Shown here: in pieces, positions 18,830 through 27,698 of the stretch | Layout of the letters: every line of letters starts with the position of its first letter | Numbering within the stretch: position 1 is the stretch's first letter | NCBI GenBank assembly: GCA_023386815.1 | Contig: JAEWIZ010000026.1 | Location: 1 to 64,000, forward strand | Direction: 5' to 3' | DNA length: 64,000 nt | Source of the DNA: Bacillota bacterium | GTDB taxonomy: Bacteria > Bacillota > Clostridia > Lachnospirales > Lachnospiraceae | Notes under the pieces: model-generated | What the model was told of the DNA's origin: nothing | Seen by the model: the letters and a program-made list of their open reading frames with translations, nothing else | Databases searched by the model: none | Made by a program: the position numbers and the translations under genes

Positions 18830-19480
18830 ATGGGAAGTAATAGAAAAATCATATTACTTGGTGCCGGCGGACATTGTTTATCTATAATTGATACGTTGTT
18901 GTCATCCTACCAATTTGAGAAAATTGGGATTGTGGACAAAGATAACTATAAGAATGGAATGGATCAGATTATGGGCGTCCCGGTTCTTGGAGGGGATGAG
19001 ATCTTAAGCTCATTGTTTCAAGATGGTTATACGGATGCGTTTATAGCTGTTGGAAGTGTTGGGGACTATGATATTCGTAAGCGGCTGTATCAACAGATCA
19101 AGGAAATTGGATATCATATTCCAAATATTATTGATAAAACAAGTACAGTAAGCAAATTTGCAATCCTTGGAGAAGGAATATACATAGGAAAAAATGCGGT
19201 AGTCAATGCGTATGCCAATATACAAAATATGGTGATCTTAAATACCTCCTGTACCATTGAACATGGTTGCAGGATTGAACCCTATGCTCATGTAGCCCCT
19301 GGAAGTGTGATATGCGGCAATGTACAGATTGGGTATGGTACTCACATTGGTGCCGGTAGTGTGATTAAACAAGGGCTTCAAATTGGAGCTGATACAATGG
19401 TTGGAGTTGGAAGCATTGTGTTAGCAGATATTGGCTCTCAGCTAGTTGCTTATGGAAATCCGTGTCAGGTCAGAAAATAA
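18830..19480 (+). CDS. legH: LegH/NeuD-like sugar N-acetyltransferase
   Basis: 216 residues: an N-terminal PglD-type Rossmann segment (KIILLGAGGHCLSIIDTLL) and a C-terminal left-handed beta helix of hexapeptide repeats (ILGEGIYIGKNAVVNAYANI and on). The family acetylates the 4-amino group of UDP/GDP-linked amino sugars or O-acetylates sialic acids. Given its neighbours it likely makes the diacetamido intermediate of legionaminic acid. A terminator follows immediately, ending this half of the leg operon just before an accessory insertion. Confidence 0.85.
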   Translation: MGSNRKIILLGAGGHCLSIIDTLLSSYQFEKIGIVDKDNYKNGMDQIMGVPVLGGDEILSSLFQDGYTDAFIAVGSVGDYDIRKRLYQQIKEIGYHIPNIIDKTSTVSKFAILGEGIYIGKNAVVNAYANIQNMVILNTSCTIEHGCRIEPYAHVAPGSVICGNVQIGYGTHIGAGSVIKQGLQIGADTMVGVGSIVLADIGSQLVAYGNPCQVRK

Positions 19481-19502
19481 AGCATCCTTTGGGGTGCTTT
19501 TC
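19479..19502 (+). terminator. terminator at the legH stop codon
   Basis: AAAGCATCC (19479-19487) pairs with GGGTGCTTT (19492-19500), with one G-U pair and a TTTG loop, followed by a short T run. The stem overlaps the stop codon. Confidence 0.75.
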
Positions 19503-19569
19503 CTTTACCTGATACTCTTACCGTGCTGCAATTTCAAATAAGAATAGATATTTAACAATAATCTCAATC

Positions 19570-20125
19570 TCACATATCAGTAAGGTAAAGTACCTCGGAT
19601 ATGCATTTTACAAATACAAAGGAAAATACAAACTCCGAGTGCACCATAAATCGGTAAAGAAAATGAAGTATAAACTTCGTGTGTTAACCAACACGGTTAC
19701 AGGATGGCGTAACGAAAATCGCAGACAAAAGCTGGCAGAATTTATAAGAGGGTGGATAAATTACTTTAGTATGGCAGATATGAAAGGATTGATGGGTATG
19801 ATTGACGAGTGGTTACGAGAAGAATTAGAGCCATCTGGTGGAAACAATGGAAGAAGGTCAAAACGAGGTATCGTATGCTATGTGCGTCGAAACTACCCAA
19901 ATGGAAAGTGCATGAAATGGCAAACTGTCGTAAAGGATTTTGGAGAGCAGCGAAAATGCTGAATAGTGTACTTACTAATAAAATAATAGCCAGACTCGGG
20001 TACATCTCCATGTCTGACTATTATCTAAAAGTCTGTGAAAACTAAGGAACCGCCGTATACCGAACGGTACGTACGTGCGGTGTGGGAGGTCGGCTATTTA
20101 AATAATGGTTAGCCTCCTACCCGAT
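19570..20125 (+). pseudogene. ltrA: 5'-truncated group II intron with broken maturase
   Basis: Only the 3' end of a group II intron remains. The maturase X-domain is readable from about 19575 (KVKYLGYAFY, VHHKSVKKMK, EFIRGWINYFSMADM). It shifts frame near 19,820 (DEWLR, then RRIRAIWWKQWKK) and ends at 20045 with GYISMSDYYLKVCEN. The tail 20047-20125 has the typical domain V and VI sequence (CCGCCGTATACCGAACGGTA; GGGAGGTCGGCTA paired with TTAGCCTCC) and stops near CCCGAT. The reverse transcriptase domain and the 5' ribozyme domains are absent, so it cannot move. Confidence 0.9.
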
Positions 20126-20257
20126 TTATATTAATAATACAAACTGTTTCGTATATTAAGTAAAGGTAAAGGCATAACAAAAAAGACACCCAGATTGATA
20201 TAAGTGACCTTTTTGTTTATGTAATATTAATCTTTATATTTTGCTCTTAATGATTAC

Positions 20258-21343
20258 TTAATTGTTATATTCCATTACTTCAAAGCTTGAAATTTTATCA
20301 AAAACTATATATTCTTTTCTGCTGATAAATGGCCCTTTGTTATAGTTTTTATCGATAATATAATACTCAATACCTACTCCAGTTGCTCTTGTGTTATACC
20401 AATTTATAAAGTTATTAATATCTGCACTAGTCATTTCATATTCTTTATGATCACCATTAATCATTGTTATCTCTATTATAGCATTATTTTGAGTTGTGGT
20501 TACTGTCGGCGTAGGTGTCGGAGTAGTTGATGGCGTTGCTGTCGGGCTAGAGGTTGGTGTTAGTGTCGGGCTAGAGGTTGGTGTTAGTGTCGGGGTAGGG
20601 GTCGGTGTTAGTGTTATGGGAGGAGTTGGTGTAAATTTTGTATCCCATAATGCTGCTTTAGTTAAACGAAATCCATCAATATATCCCTTAAATGCTCTAT
20701 TTTGATCGTTAGAGTTCCCAATTATGAAAGGATAATTAGGATTACTAGGAACACCTGGGGCAGTATATTCTATATCAATTTGTCCATCAACAAAAACTCT
20801 ATATGTTGACCCTTTCTTTACCCATGCAATATGATACCATTTATTATTCACCCAATCAGTTTTTTGACCGGGAACTCCATATGCACTATACATCCAACTT
20901 CCATCTCCACAAAACAAACGTAATTTTCTATCACCTACCTCTTGATACTCTAAATGAACACCCATCCAATCATTTCTGCCAAAAAGGCCTTGCTTTACCT
21001 TAGTTACATCATCAAATGAAACCCACATATCGATTGTATAATCATTTGTCATGTCAAAGGCAGTTGCGTCATATGGAGTAGATATGTTTGTACCTACTGT
21101 ACCATCTAAATACAATGATGAACTACCTTCTATGTAATTAGCAGTACTGATTTTAGCATTACCATTACTAGTCCAAGTCCTCCCAGTAGTATCAGTTATT
21201 GTTTTTGACCCATTTTCACCTTCAAAATGAAGGTTTGATATAGTATCGGTAGTAGTACTTTCGGCGAAAGCAAAATGACTTACAAAAGAAACTGAACATA
21301 TCGCTAGTATTAGGATAAAAATTATTGGCTTTTTCTTCTTCAT
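20258..21343 (-). CDS. secreted LamG-domain protein with Thr-Pro linker
   Basis: 361 residues on the minus strand. A signal peptide (KKKKPIIFILILAICSVSF, cleavage after AFA) is followed by a LamG/concanavalin-like domain at about 35-235 (YTIDMWVSF, KWYHIAWVKKGSTYRVFVDG, GYIDGFRLTKAALW). A linker of about 50 residues of PTPT/PTSSPT repeats comes next, then an unrecognised C-terminal domain of about 75 residues with ITMINGDHKEYEMTS. It is probably an extracellular carbohydrate- or surface-binding protein. It has its own promoter (21375-21403) and lies against the direction of the glycosylation genes, which marks it as an insertion. Confidence 0.85.
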   Translation of the reverse strand: MKKKKPIIFILILAICSVSFVSHFAFAESTTTDTISNLHFEGENGSKTITDTTGRTWTSNGNAKISTANYIEGSSSLYLDGTVGTNISTPYDATAFDMTNDYTIDMWVSFDDVTKVKQGLFGRNDWMGVHLEYQEVGDRKLRLFCGDGSWMYSAYGVPGQKTDWVNNKWYHIAWVKKGSTYRVFVDGQIDIEYTAPGVPSNPNYPFIIGNSNDQNRAFKGYIDGFRLTKAALWDTKFTPTPPITLTPTPTPTLTPTSSPTLTPTSSPTATPSTTPTPTPTVTTTQNNAIIEITMINGDHKEYEMTSADINNFINWYNTRATGVGIEYYIIDKNYNKGPFISRKEYIVFDKISSFEVMEYNN

Positions 21344-21374
21344 AATATTACCTCTTTCTACATTTTTTTGTAAT

Positions 21375-21403
21375 ATTATACATGGCTTTAATAGTTTAGT
21401 AAA
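21375..21403 (-). promoter_or_regulatory. sigma-A promoter of the LamG gene
   Basis: On the minus strand TTTACT (21403-21398), a 17-base spacer and TATAAT (21380-21375). The start point would be about 25 bases before the ATG, which has an AGAGGT ribosome site. Confidence 0.7.
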
Positions 21404-21437
21404 GATATTATTCCATAATATAGAATAATCTTCAAAT

Positions 21438-21552
21438 GTAAGTGCTTCAAAAGATGAGACGTAGTGAAATAGAACTAATCATGAGCTATACTGACCTGGA
21501 TAAAGAAATAAAGGTTGAGCCTTATGAATCAGAAATCTTTTGAAGCACTTAC
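21438..21552. repeat. 115-bp element with 18-bp perfect terminal inverted repeats
   Basis: GTAAGTGCTTCAAAAGAT (21438-21455) and its exact complement (21535-21552) bound a 79-base core. The core is open from ATG 21454 to TGA 21543 (29 codons), the ATG and the stop lying in the two repeat arms. No target duplication is obvious. It looks like a miniature transposable element or a relic. The rest of 21,344-21,711 shows only the LamG promoter and the leader of the next gene. Confidence 0.65.
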
Positions 21553-21711
21553 TATTTAATGAATTTAATGAATAAAAATCATATAAGGTGTTATCAATTT
21601 ACGAAAAATGTCGATATATTTAATAGGATTTTCTTTCAGAAAGTTCGGAAAGGTTCATTGGTATAGAGACTTTTTTATTTTACATTGAATTAAATAAGCT
21701 TGGAGGAAAGT

Positions 21712-23028
21712 ATGATAAAATATAAACGCTTTGAAGAGATTGATTATTCAAAATTTATGGTTAGTGAAGAAGAAACTGAAGTAAAATATGGTTTACCCAA
21801 AGAAATAAGCTTCTGTAAAAAATGTGTTATATCCAACCAGAGACCGAATTCCTGTCAGGAATTTGAGCATAAAAAAGAGACAAAAAAAGAGACAATCCAT
21901 TTTGATTCGGCTGGGGTATGCGATGCCTGCAAAGCAAATGAAAAGAAGCATCAGACAATTGACTGGGAACTTAGGGAAAAAGAATTATGGGATTTATGCA
22001 ATAAATACAGAAAAAATGATGGCAGCTATGACTGCTTAGTTCCCGGTAGCGGTGGGAAAGATAGTTTTTATGCGGCACATGTTTTAAAATATAAATATGG
22101 TATGCATCCACTGACTGTCACTTGGGCTCCCCATATGCATACTCCTTGGGGATTTGAGAATTTCCAATCCTGGATCCATGCGGGCTTTGATAATTATTTA
22201 TGTACACCGAACGGTCAGACGCACAGGCTTTTAACCAGACTAGCGGTAGAGAATCTATTCCATCCTTTTCAGCCTTTTATTCTTGGTCAGAAACAGCTTG
22301 CTCCTAAAATGGCGTTATTGTTTAATATCCCTTTGGTTTTCTATGGAGAAAATGAAGCAGAGTATGGTAACCCGATTCAAGATACGAACACTTCCTTAAG
22401 GGATCATAGATATTTTTCCGTTGAGGACAAGAGCAAGGTTAATCTAGGCGGTGTATCAGTGAAGGAATTGATCGAAGATTTTGAAATACCTTGGTCTGAT
22501 TTGGAAATCTATATGCCAGCAGATAAAGAGGCGGTTCAAAAGAAGAATATCCAGGTACATTACTTAGGATATTACTTGAAATGGCATCCACAGGAGGCTT
22601 ACTATTACTCGGTGGAACATGGTGGATTTAAGCCATCTCCGGAGCGCACACCAGGTACTTACTCCAAATACAACAGTATAGATGATAAGATTGATGATAT
22701 GCATTATTATACTACATATATCAAGTTTGGTATTGGACGTGCTAGCTATGATGCTGCCCAGGAGATCCGTAATCATGAGATTGATAGGGAAGAGGGTGTG
22801 GCTCTCGTTAAGAAGTATGACGGTGAATATCCGACCCGATTTGAAAAGGATATCTATGATTATCTGTCCATTGATGAAAAGCATTTTCCGAAGGTGTCAA
22901 AATTCTTTGAACAGCCGACGATGGATCGTGAATATTTTGAACATTTGGCAGATAGGTTCCGTTCCCCTCATCTTTGGAAATATGATAATGGTATCTGGCA
23001 ATTACGCCGCACAGTGTTTCATGATTAA
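21712..23028 (+). CDS. PseA/WbpG-type N-acetyl sugar amidotransferase
   Basis: 438 residues. FCKKCVISNQRPNS near residue 28 and CDACK near 70 look like a zinc site. LVPGSGGKDSFYAAHVLKY near 110 is the PP-loop that adenylates the substrate; NIPLVFYGENEAEYGN follows near 210. The family replaces an acetamido oxygen with nitrogen, giving an acetamidino group, using ammonia passed from HisH/HisF-like partners. Those partners are the next two genes. A TTG at 21700 opens the frame, but GGAGGAAAG fits ATG 21712. In this island the substrate is probably a legionaminic acid precursor (inference). Confidence 0.88.
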   Translation: MIKYKRFEEIDYSKFMVSEEETEVKYGLPKEISFCKKCVISNQRPNSCQEFEHKKETKKETIHFDSAGVCDACKANEKKHQTIDWELREKELWDLCNKYRKNDGSYDCLVPGSGGKDSFYAAHVLKYKYGMHPLTVTWAPHMHTPWGFENFQSWIHAGFDNYLCTPNGQTHRLLTRLAVENLFHPFQPFILGQKQLAPKMALLFNIPLVFYGENEAEYGNPIQDTNTSLRDHRYFSVEDKSKVNLGGVSVKELIEDFEIPWSDLEIYMPADKEAVQKKNIQVHYLGYYLKWHPQEAYYYSVEHGGFKPSPERTPGTYSKYNSIDDKIDDMHYYTTYIKFGIGRASYDAAQEIRNHEIDREEGVALVKKYDGEYPTRFEKDIYDYLSIDEKHFPKVSKFFEQPTMDREYFEHLADRFRSPHLWKYDNGIWQLRRTVFHD

Positions 23029-23055
23029 TTCTTAATATACAGATTGGAAATTAAT

Positions 23056-23811
23056 ATGGGGAAAATCAGAGTTATTGCAAGACTGGATGTCAAAGATAAT
23101 TATATTGTAAAAGGAATACAACTAGAGGGTCTTAGAAAAATAGGTAATCCCAATGAATATGCGAAGATGTATTATGATCAGGGGATTGACGAGATTTTAT
23201 ATATGGATATCGTAGCAAGTCTATATAACAGAAACAATCTTAATGATATTGTATTTCATACAACGGATGATGTATTTATACCAATTACGGTTGGCGGTGG
23301 ACTTCGTAGTGTGGAAGATGTAAGAAGTATCTTAAAAATGGGCGCGGATAAAGTGGCGATTAATACAGCAGCAATAAAGCGACCGGAGATTATTCGGGAA
23401 ATTGCTGAGACCTTCGGATCACAGTGCATGGTTTTGTCCGTTGAAGCAAAAAAAGTATCAGATCATAAATGGGAGGCCTACTATGACAATGGAAGAGAGC
23501 ACTCGAATTATGATGTTGTTGAATGGGTAAAGCAGGGTGTTGCCCTGGGAGCCGGGGAGATATTACTGACTTCAGTCGATAAAGAAGGAATGCAACGAGG
23601 CATAGATGAGGAGCTGATTTCCGCAGTATGCAAAGAGGTCTCTGTTCCTGTAATTGCAAGTGGTGGAGTAGGAAGCTATCTGGATGTCGCTAAAGCCGCG
23701 GATCAAGGAGCTTCAGCCGTAGCGGTTGCAAGTATTCTACATTATAAAAAAACAGATGTGTTGACATTAAAGCAGGACCTGGCAGAAATTGGACAGGAGG
23801 TGCGGTTATGA
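23056..23811 (+). CDS. HisF-like ammonia-channel subunit for sugar amidation
   Basis: 251 residues, a (beta/alpha)8 barrel of the HisF type: RVIARLDVKDNYIVKG at the start, PITVGGGLRSVEDVRSIL near 80, and VIASGGVGS near 200. The first catalytic Asp of HisF is present (ARLDV). The second, normally Asp in the AIDAK motif, is Glu (SVEAKK). Together with the surrounding genes this suggests the barrel serves as an ammonia conduit to the amidotransferase rather than in histidine synthesis. The start overlaps nothing; ATG 23056 was chosen over TTG 23044. The hisH-like gene overlaps its end by four bases. Confidence 0.88.
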   Translation: MGKIRVIARLDVKDNYIVKGIQLEGLRKIGNPNEYAKMYYDQGIDEILYMDIVASLYNRNNLNDIVFHTTDDVFIPITVGGGLRSVEDVRSILKMGADKVAINTAAIKRPEIIREIAETFGSQCMVLSVEAKKVSDHKWEAYYDNGREHSNYDVVEWVKQGVALGAGEILLTSVDKEGMQRGIDEELISAVCKEVSVPVIASGGVGSYLDVAKAADQGASAVAVASILHYKKTDVLTLKQDLAEIGQEVRL

Positions 23812-24446
23812 AAATAGTTGTGATAAACTATGGATTAAGTAATTTATTAAGCGTAAAAAGAGCATTTGAACACTGTGGATCAGAGGTCGTTATAACTGGT
23901 AAGCCAGAGGAAGTTCATGACGCGGATAAAATTGTCCTTCCCGGTGTTGGTGCGTTTAAGGATGGCATGCAGGGATTAAAATACTTGGGCTTGGACGAAG
24001 CAATTAAAGCAAAGGCTGCGGAGGGTACGCCTATCCTTGGCATATGCTTGGGAATGCAGATGCTTTTTGATCAAAGCGAAGAGAATGGATTTCATGAAGG
24101 CTTAGGGTTAATTCCGGGAAGTGTTATGAGAATTCCAGAGGAAAGTGTTAAAAGAGATAAGCAATGTGTACCTCACATTGGATGGAATATTTTGAAACCA
24201 GGTGAAGAGAACGAAGAGTTTGAAAGTGATCTGTTGGGTGGTTTGAATGTAGAGGATGAAGTTTACTTTGTGCACTCATATGAGGCTAAACCTGAAGATT
24301 CGGAGCATGTTTTAGCGTATACCAACTATGGGGGAAGAGATATCTGTGCAGTAGCTGGTTATAATAATGTGTTTGGCTGTCAGTTCCATCCTGAAAAAAG
24401 TGGCAAAGTTGGATTGGAAATTATTAATAACTTTATTCGATTATAA
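23808..24446 (+). CDS. HisH-like glutamine amidotransferase for sugar amidation
   Basis: 212 residues, class I glutaminase: oxyanion region LPGVGAFKDGM near 43, nucleophile GICLGMQMLFD near 80, and catalytic His in GCQFHPEKSGKVG near the C-terminus. It should release ammonia from glutamine for the HisF-like and amidotransferase partners. The same trio occurs with Campylobacter pseA and with Pseudomonas aeruginosa wbpG. Its ATG overlaps the hisF-like stop by four bases. There are no other histidine genes nearby, which argues against a histidine role. Confidence 0.9.
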   Translation: MKIVVINYGLSNLLSVKRAFEHCGSEVVITGKPEEVHDADKIVLPGVGAFKDGMQGLKYLGLDEAIKAKAAEGTPILGICLGMQMLFDQSEENGFHEGLGLIPGSVMRIPEESVKRDKQCVPHIGWNILKPGEENEEFESDLLGGLNVEDEVYFVHSYEAKPEDSEHVLAYTNYGGRDICAVAGYNNVFGCQFHPEKSGKVGLEIINNFIRL

Positions 24447-24481
24447 ATGAAAAATACCTTATGATGTAAGGATGTGCAGCC

Positions 24482-25534
24482 ATGAATTTAAAGGATTTTA
24501 TAGTAACAGAAGATAATACGGTTATTGAAGTGATGAAGGTGATTGATAAGAATGCAAAGGGAATTGCCTTGGTATGTGAAAACCGAAGATTGCTTGCTGT
24601 TGTAACTGACGGAGATATTAGAAGGTTTATTTTACAAAATGGTGATTTAACAAGCAAAATTAGTAAAATTAGCAATTACAACCCCATTATGATTACAAAG
24701 GATAATGTAATGGATTACAAGAATATCATGCAGAAACATTCTGTCACTGCTCTTCCGGTTGTGGGAATGAATAATAAATTGTTATCCATACGGTTTTTAT
24801 ATGATAATAGCACGGTCAGAAATGCAGACATGAATGTCCCAGTAGTTATCATGGCGGGAGGCATGGGTACGAGGCTATATCCTTATACTCAGATTCTTCC
24901 TAAACCTTTGATTCCTATCGGTGAAAAAACCATTACAGAGATAATTATGGAGCATTTTGAAGAATATGGCTGTAAACACTTTGATATTATTGTTAATTAT
25001 AAAAAGAACCTAATAAAATCCTATTTTATCGACAATGAAAAGCAGAGGGATATTTCCTTTGTGGAGGAAGCGCAGTTTTTTGGAACCGGCGGTGGATTAA
25101 AGCTAATCGAGGGGAAATATCAAGATTCATTTTTTCTTACCAACTGTGATATTATCATTGAAGATGATTACTATGAAATTATGAAATACCATAAAAGTGA
25201 GAATAATATTATTACTATGGTGACTGCATTAAAAAAAGTGGTTGTTCCCTACGGTACCGTTTCTGTAAATGATCAGGGACAGGTTAGTGCATTGGAAGAA
25301 AAACCGAGTGTTTCCTACCTAGTGAATACAGGCCTGTATGCAATAGATCCTCGATTCATTGAATATATTCCTAAGGATACCTTTATACATATTACGGATG
25401 TAATTGAAAAATGTATCAAGGCAGGAGAAAAAGTTGGTAGTTATTCAATTAATGAACGTTCCTGGATGGATATGGGACAATTGGAAGAGTTGGAAAAAAT
25501 GCGTGAAAGACTCGAGAATGAAGGTAAGGTATGA
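24482..25534 (+). CDS. ptmE: PtmE-like glucosamine-1-phosphate guanylyltransferase with CBS domains
   Basis: 350 residues. Two CBS motifs (about 1-115; AVVTDGDIRRFIL, ITALPVVG-like TALPVVGMNN) precede a nucleotidyltransferase domain starting VVIMAGGMGTRLYPYTQ near 121 with LPKPLIPIG. PtmE of Campylobacter makes GDP-glucosamine, which commits the sugar to the GDP route of legionaminic acid. The CBS pair may sense an adenine nucleotide. legI overlaps its end by four bases (ATGA). A mannose- or glucose-1-phosphate transferase is the alternative reading. Confidence 0.85.
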   Translation: MNLKDFIVTEDNTVIEVMKVIDKNAKGIALVCENRRLLAVVTDGDIRRFILQNGDLTSKISKISNYNPIMITKDNVMDYKNIMQKHSVTALPVVGMNNKLLSIRFLYDNSTVRNADMNVPVVIMAGGMGTRLYPYTQILPKPLIPIGEKTITEIIMEHFEEYGCKHFDIIVNYKKNLIKSYFIDNEKQRDISFVEEAQFFGTGGGLKLIEGKYQDSFFLTNCDIIIEDDYYEIMKYHKSENNIITMVTALKKVVVPYGTVSVNDQGQVSALEEKPSVSYLVNTGLYAIDPRFIEYIPKDTFIHITDVIEKCIKAGEKVGSYSINERSWMDMGQLEELEKMRERLENEGKV

Positions 25535-26535
25535 ATAAAACATATGTGATTGCAGAAGCAGGTGTTAACCATAACGGTGACTATGAATTAGCAAGGAGAA
25601 TGATATACGAAGCAAAAAAGGCCGGTGCGGATGCTGTAAAGTTTCAGACATTTAAAGCAGAGAATTTGGTTTCGGTTCATGCTCCCAAAGCGGAGTATCA
25701 ATTACAGAATACAGATTTGAGAGAATCCCAGCAGGAAATGTTGAAGCGCTTGGAACTATCCTATGAACAGTTTAAGAATTTAAATCAATATGCAAAAGAA
25801 CTGAAAATTGATTTCCTATCAACACCCTTTGATGAAGATAGTATAGAGTTCCTAAGACTGTTACAGATGCCCTTCTTTAAAATACCTTCCGGAGAGATCA
25901 CAAATCTGCCATACTTGCTTAATATTGCAGCGACTCAAATTCCAATTATTATGTCTACTGGGATGAGTACGTTGAATGAGATTGAGGAAGCTTTACAGGT
26001 ATTTGATGCATATGATAGGAAGAATATTATACTTCTACATTGTAATACACAATATCCGACACCTTTTCAGGATGTAAATCTGAAGGCGCTGGATACGTTG
26101 AAGCAACAATTTGGTGTAGCGGTGGGATATTCGGATCACACGTTAGGGATTGAGGTACCTATTGCAGCTGTTGCAATGGGGGCTGTTTTAATTGAGAAGC
26201 ATTTTACGCTGGATTCCAATATGGAGGGACCGGATCATAAAGCTAGCTTAGAGCCGAAGGAATTAGCGGATATGATAAAGGCAATCCGTAACATAGAAAA
26301 AGCACTCGGAACAGGGGAGAAGATACCTTCTGCATCCGAGCTTCATAATAAAGAAATAGCAAGAAAAAGTATTGTAGCCAGAACCGATATTAAAAAGGGT
26401 GATATTTTTACAGAGCATAATATAACGGCCAAAAGGCCGGGAGGTGGTATATCTCCTATGAAATGGCATCATGTAATAGGGAAGATAGCAATCCGAGATT
26501 TTAAAAAAGATGAGAAGATTGAGATGAGTTTATGA
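25531..26535 (+). CDS. legI: N,N'-diacetyllegionaminic acid synthase
   Basis: 334 residues of the NeuB family: a TIM barrel starting YVIAEAGVNHNGDYELARRM with KFQTFKAENLVS and STPFDEDSIEFL, the GYSDHTLGIEVPIAAVAMGA segment, and a C-terminal SAF (antifreeze-like) domain from about 275 (KSIVARTDIKKGDIFTEHNI). It condenses the 2,4-diacetamido-6-deoxymannose with phosphoenolpyruvate. It overlaps both neighbours by four bases, so ptmE-legI-legG are translationally coupled. Confidence 0.92.
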   Translation: MNKTYVIAEAGVNHNGDYELARRMIYEAKKAGADAVKFQTFKAENLVSVHAPKAEYQLQNTDLRESQQEMLKRLELSYEQFKNLNQYAKELKIDFLSTPFDEDSIEFLRLLQMPFFKIPSGEITNLPYLLNIAATQIPIIMSTGMSTLNEIEEALQVFDAYDRKNIILLHCNTQYPTPFQDVNLKALDTLKQQFGVAVGYSDHTLGIEVPIAAVAMGAVLIEKHFTLDSNMEGPDHKASLEPKELADMIKAIRNIEKALGTGEKIPSASELHNKEIARKSIVARTDIKKGDIFTEHNITAKRPGGGISPMKWHHVIGKIAIRDFKKDEKIEMSL

Positions 26536-27698
26536 AGAAAACAATTTGTGTTTTAACTGCCTCACGCGCAGAATATGGACTCTTGAAACCAATTATTGCC
26601 AAGTTAAGAGATGTATCAGCCTTTGATGTGAGAATTTCTGTAACTGGAATGCATCTGTCCGATTCCTATGGAATGACCTTCAAAGAGATCGAGCAGGATG
26701 GATATCCGATTGATGTGAAGATAGATATTCTGCAGGAGTCAGATACAACGACAGCGGTATCAACTGCAATGAGTAATGCAATAATTGGATTTGCACAGTA
26801 TTTCGAGGGCCTAAAGCCGGATTTGCTCCTTGTCTTAGGAGACCGATATGAAACTCTTGCCGTGTGCATCGCAGCAATGAATGCAAGAATTCCCATTGCC
26901 CACCTATATGGTGGGGAGACAACGGAAGGTGCACTGGATGAAGCAATACGCCATGCGATTACGAAAATGAGTTACCTTCATTTTACAAGTACAGAGTTAT
27001 ATCGTAAACATGTAATTCAAATGGGCGAGTCACCGGATCGAGTATATCAGGTTGGAGCTGTCGGAATCGAGAATATCAAGAATTTGAATCTGCTTACAAG
27101 AGAAGAACTATCAAAAAGTCTTGGGATATTTTTGGATAGGCCTTATGCGTTAATAACCTTTCACCCGGTTACCCTTGACAAGGATGATGTAAAAGCACAA
27201 ATGGAGGAATTGTTTAAGGCATGTGATCAGCAAAAGTATTTATATTTTATTTTCACGAAAGCCAATGCTGATGCCGGGGGGCTCGAAATTAATCGAATGA
27301 TTGATGAGTATGTAATGAACCATAAGAATGCCTGTGCATTTGAGTCTTTAGGGGTATTGCGTTACCTAAGTGCTATGAAATATTGTGAAGCAGTGATTGG
27401 TAACTCGTCCAGCGGATTAATTGAGGCTCCATCCTTTGGAGTACCCACAATAAATATTGGAGACAGACAGAAGGGAAGGCTTCAAGCTACTTCAGTAATA
27501 AACTGTAAATCAACAAGTGAAGAAATAAACAAAGCAATTATGTTGGCAAGAAGTAGTGAATATAAAGAGATGGCCAATAGAACGGTGAATCCATACGGCG
27601 ATGGAAATACATCGGATAAGGTAGTTGAGGTTCTCAAGGAGTATGTTTTGGGAGAAAAGATTCAGTTAATGAAGTCCTTTTATGAAATTGCCTATTAG
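26532..27698 (+). CDS. legG: hydrolysing sugar-nucleotide 2-epimerase (LegG/NeuC type)
   Basis: 388 residues: LTASRAEYGLLKPIIAKL at the start, LLVLGDRYETLAVCIAA near 97, HLYGGETTEGALDEAIRHA near 123, and GNSSSGLIEAPSFGVPTINI near 294. The family removes the nucleotide and inverts C2, giving the manno substrate of LegI. With legB, C, H, I, F and the ptmE-like gene it completes the expected set. A gap of 244 bases follows, with only a weak hairpin, so this gene probably ends the legionaminic acid transcript. Confidence 0.92.
   Translation: MKKTICVLTASRAEYGLLKPIIAKLRDVSAFDVRISVTGMHLSDSYGMTFKEIEQDGYPIDVKIDILQESDTTTAVSTAMSNAIIGFAQYFEGLKPDLLLVLGDRYETLAVCIAAMNARIPIAHLYGGETTEGALDEAIRHAITKMSYLHFTSTELYRKHVIQMGESPDRVYQVGAVGIENIKNLNLLTREELSKSLGIFLDRPYALITFHPVTLDKDDVKAQMEELFKACDQQKYLYFIFTKANADAGGLEINRMIDEYVMNHKNACAFESLGVLRYLSAMKYCEAVIGNSSSGLIEAPSFGVPTINIGDRQKGRLQATSVINCKSTSEEINKAIMLARSSEYKEMANRTVNPYGDGNTSDKVVEVLKEYVLGEKIQLMKSFYEIAY

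Noticed and set aside
19639..20045. Two overlapping short reading frames as separate small genes
   Set aside because: They are consecutive pieces of one group II intron maturase C-terminus separated by a frame shift, followed directly by intron domains V and VI.
20496..20705. Plus-strand frame rich in Val and Gly repeats
   Set aside because: It is the complement of the Thr-Pro linker of the minus-strand LamG gene; its repeat composition is a by-product.
21610..21617. GTCGATAT upstream of the amidotransferase gene as a sigma-D promoter
   Set aside because: The -35 region at the right spacing (TTAT) is poor and the -10 has mismatches; too weak to list as a promoter.
23056..24446. Histidine biosynthesis genes hisF and hisH
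   Set aside because: No other his genes are near, the HisF-like protein lacks one catalytic Asp, and both genes are coupled to a sugar amidotransferase.
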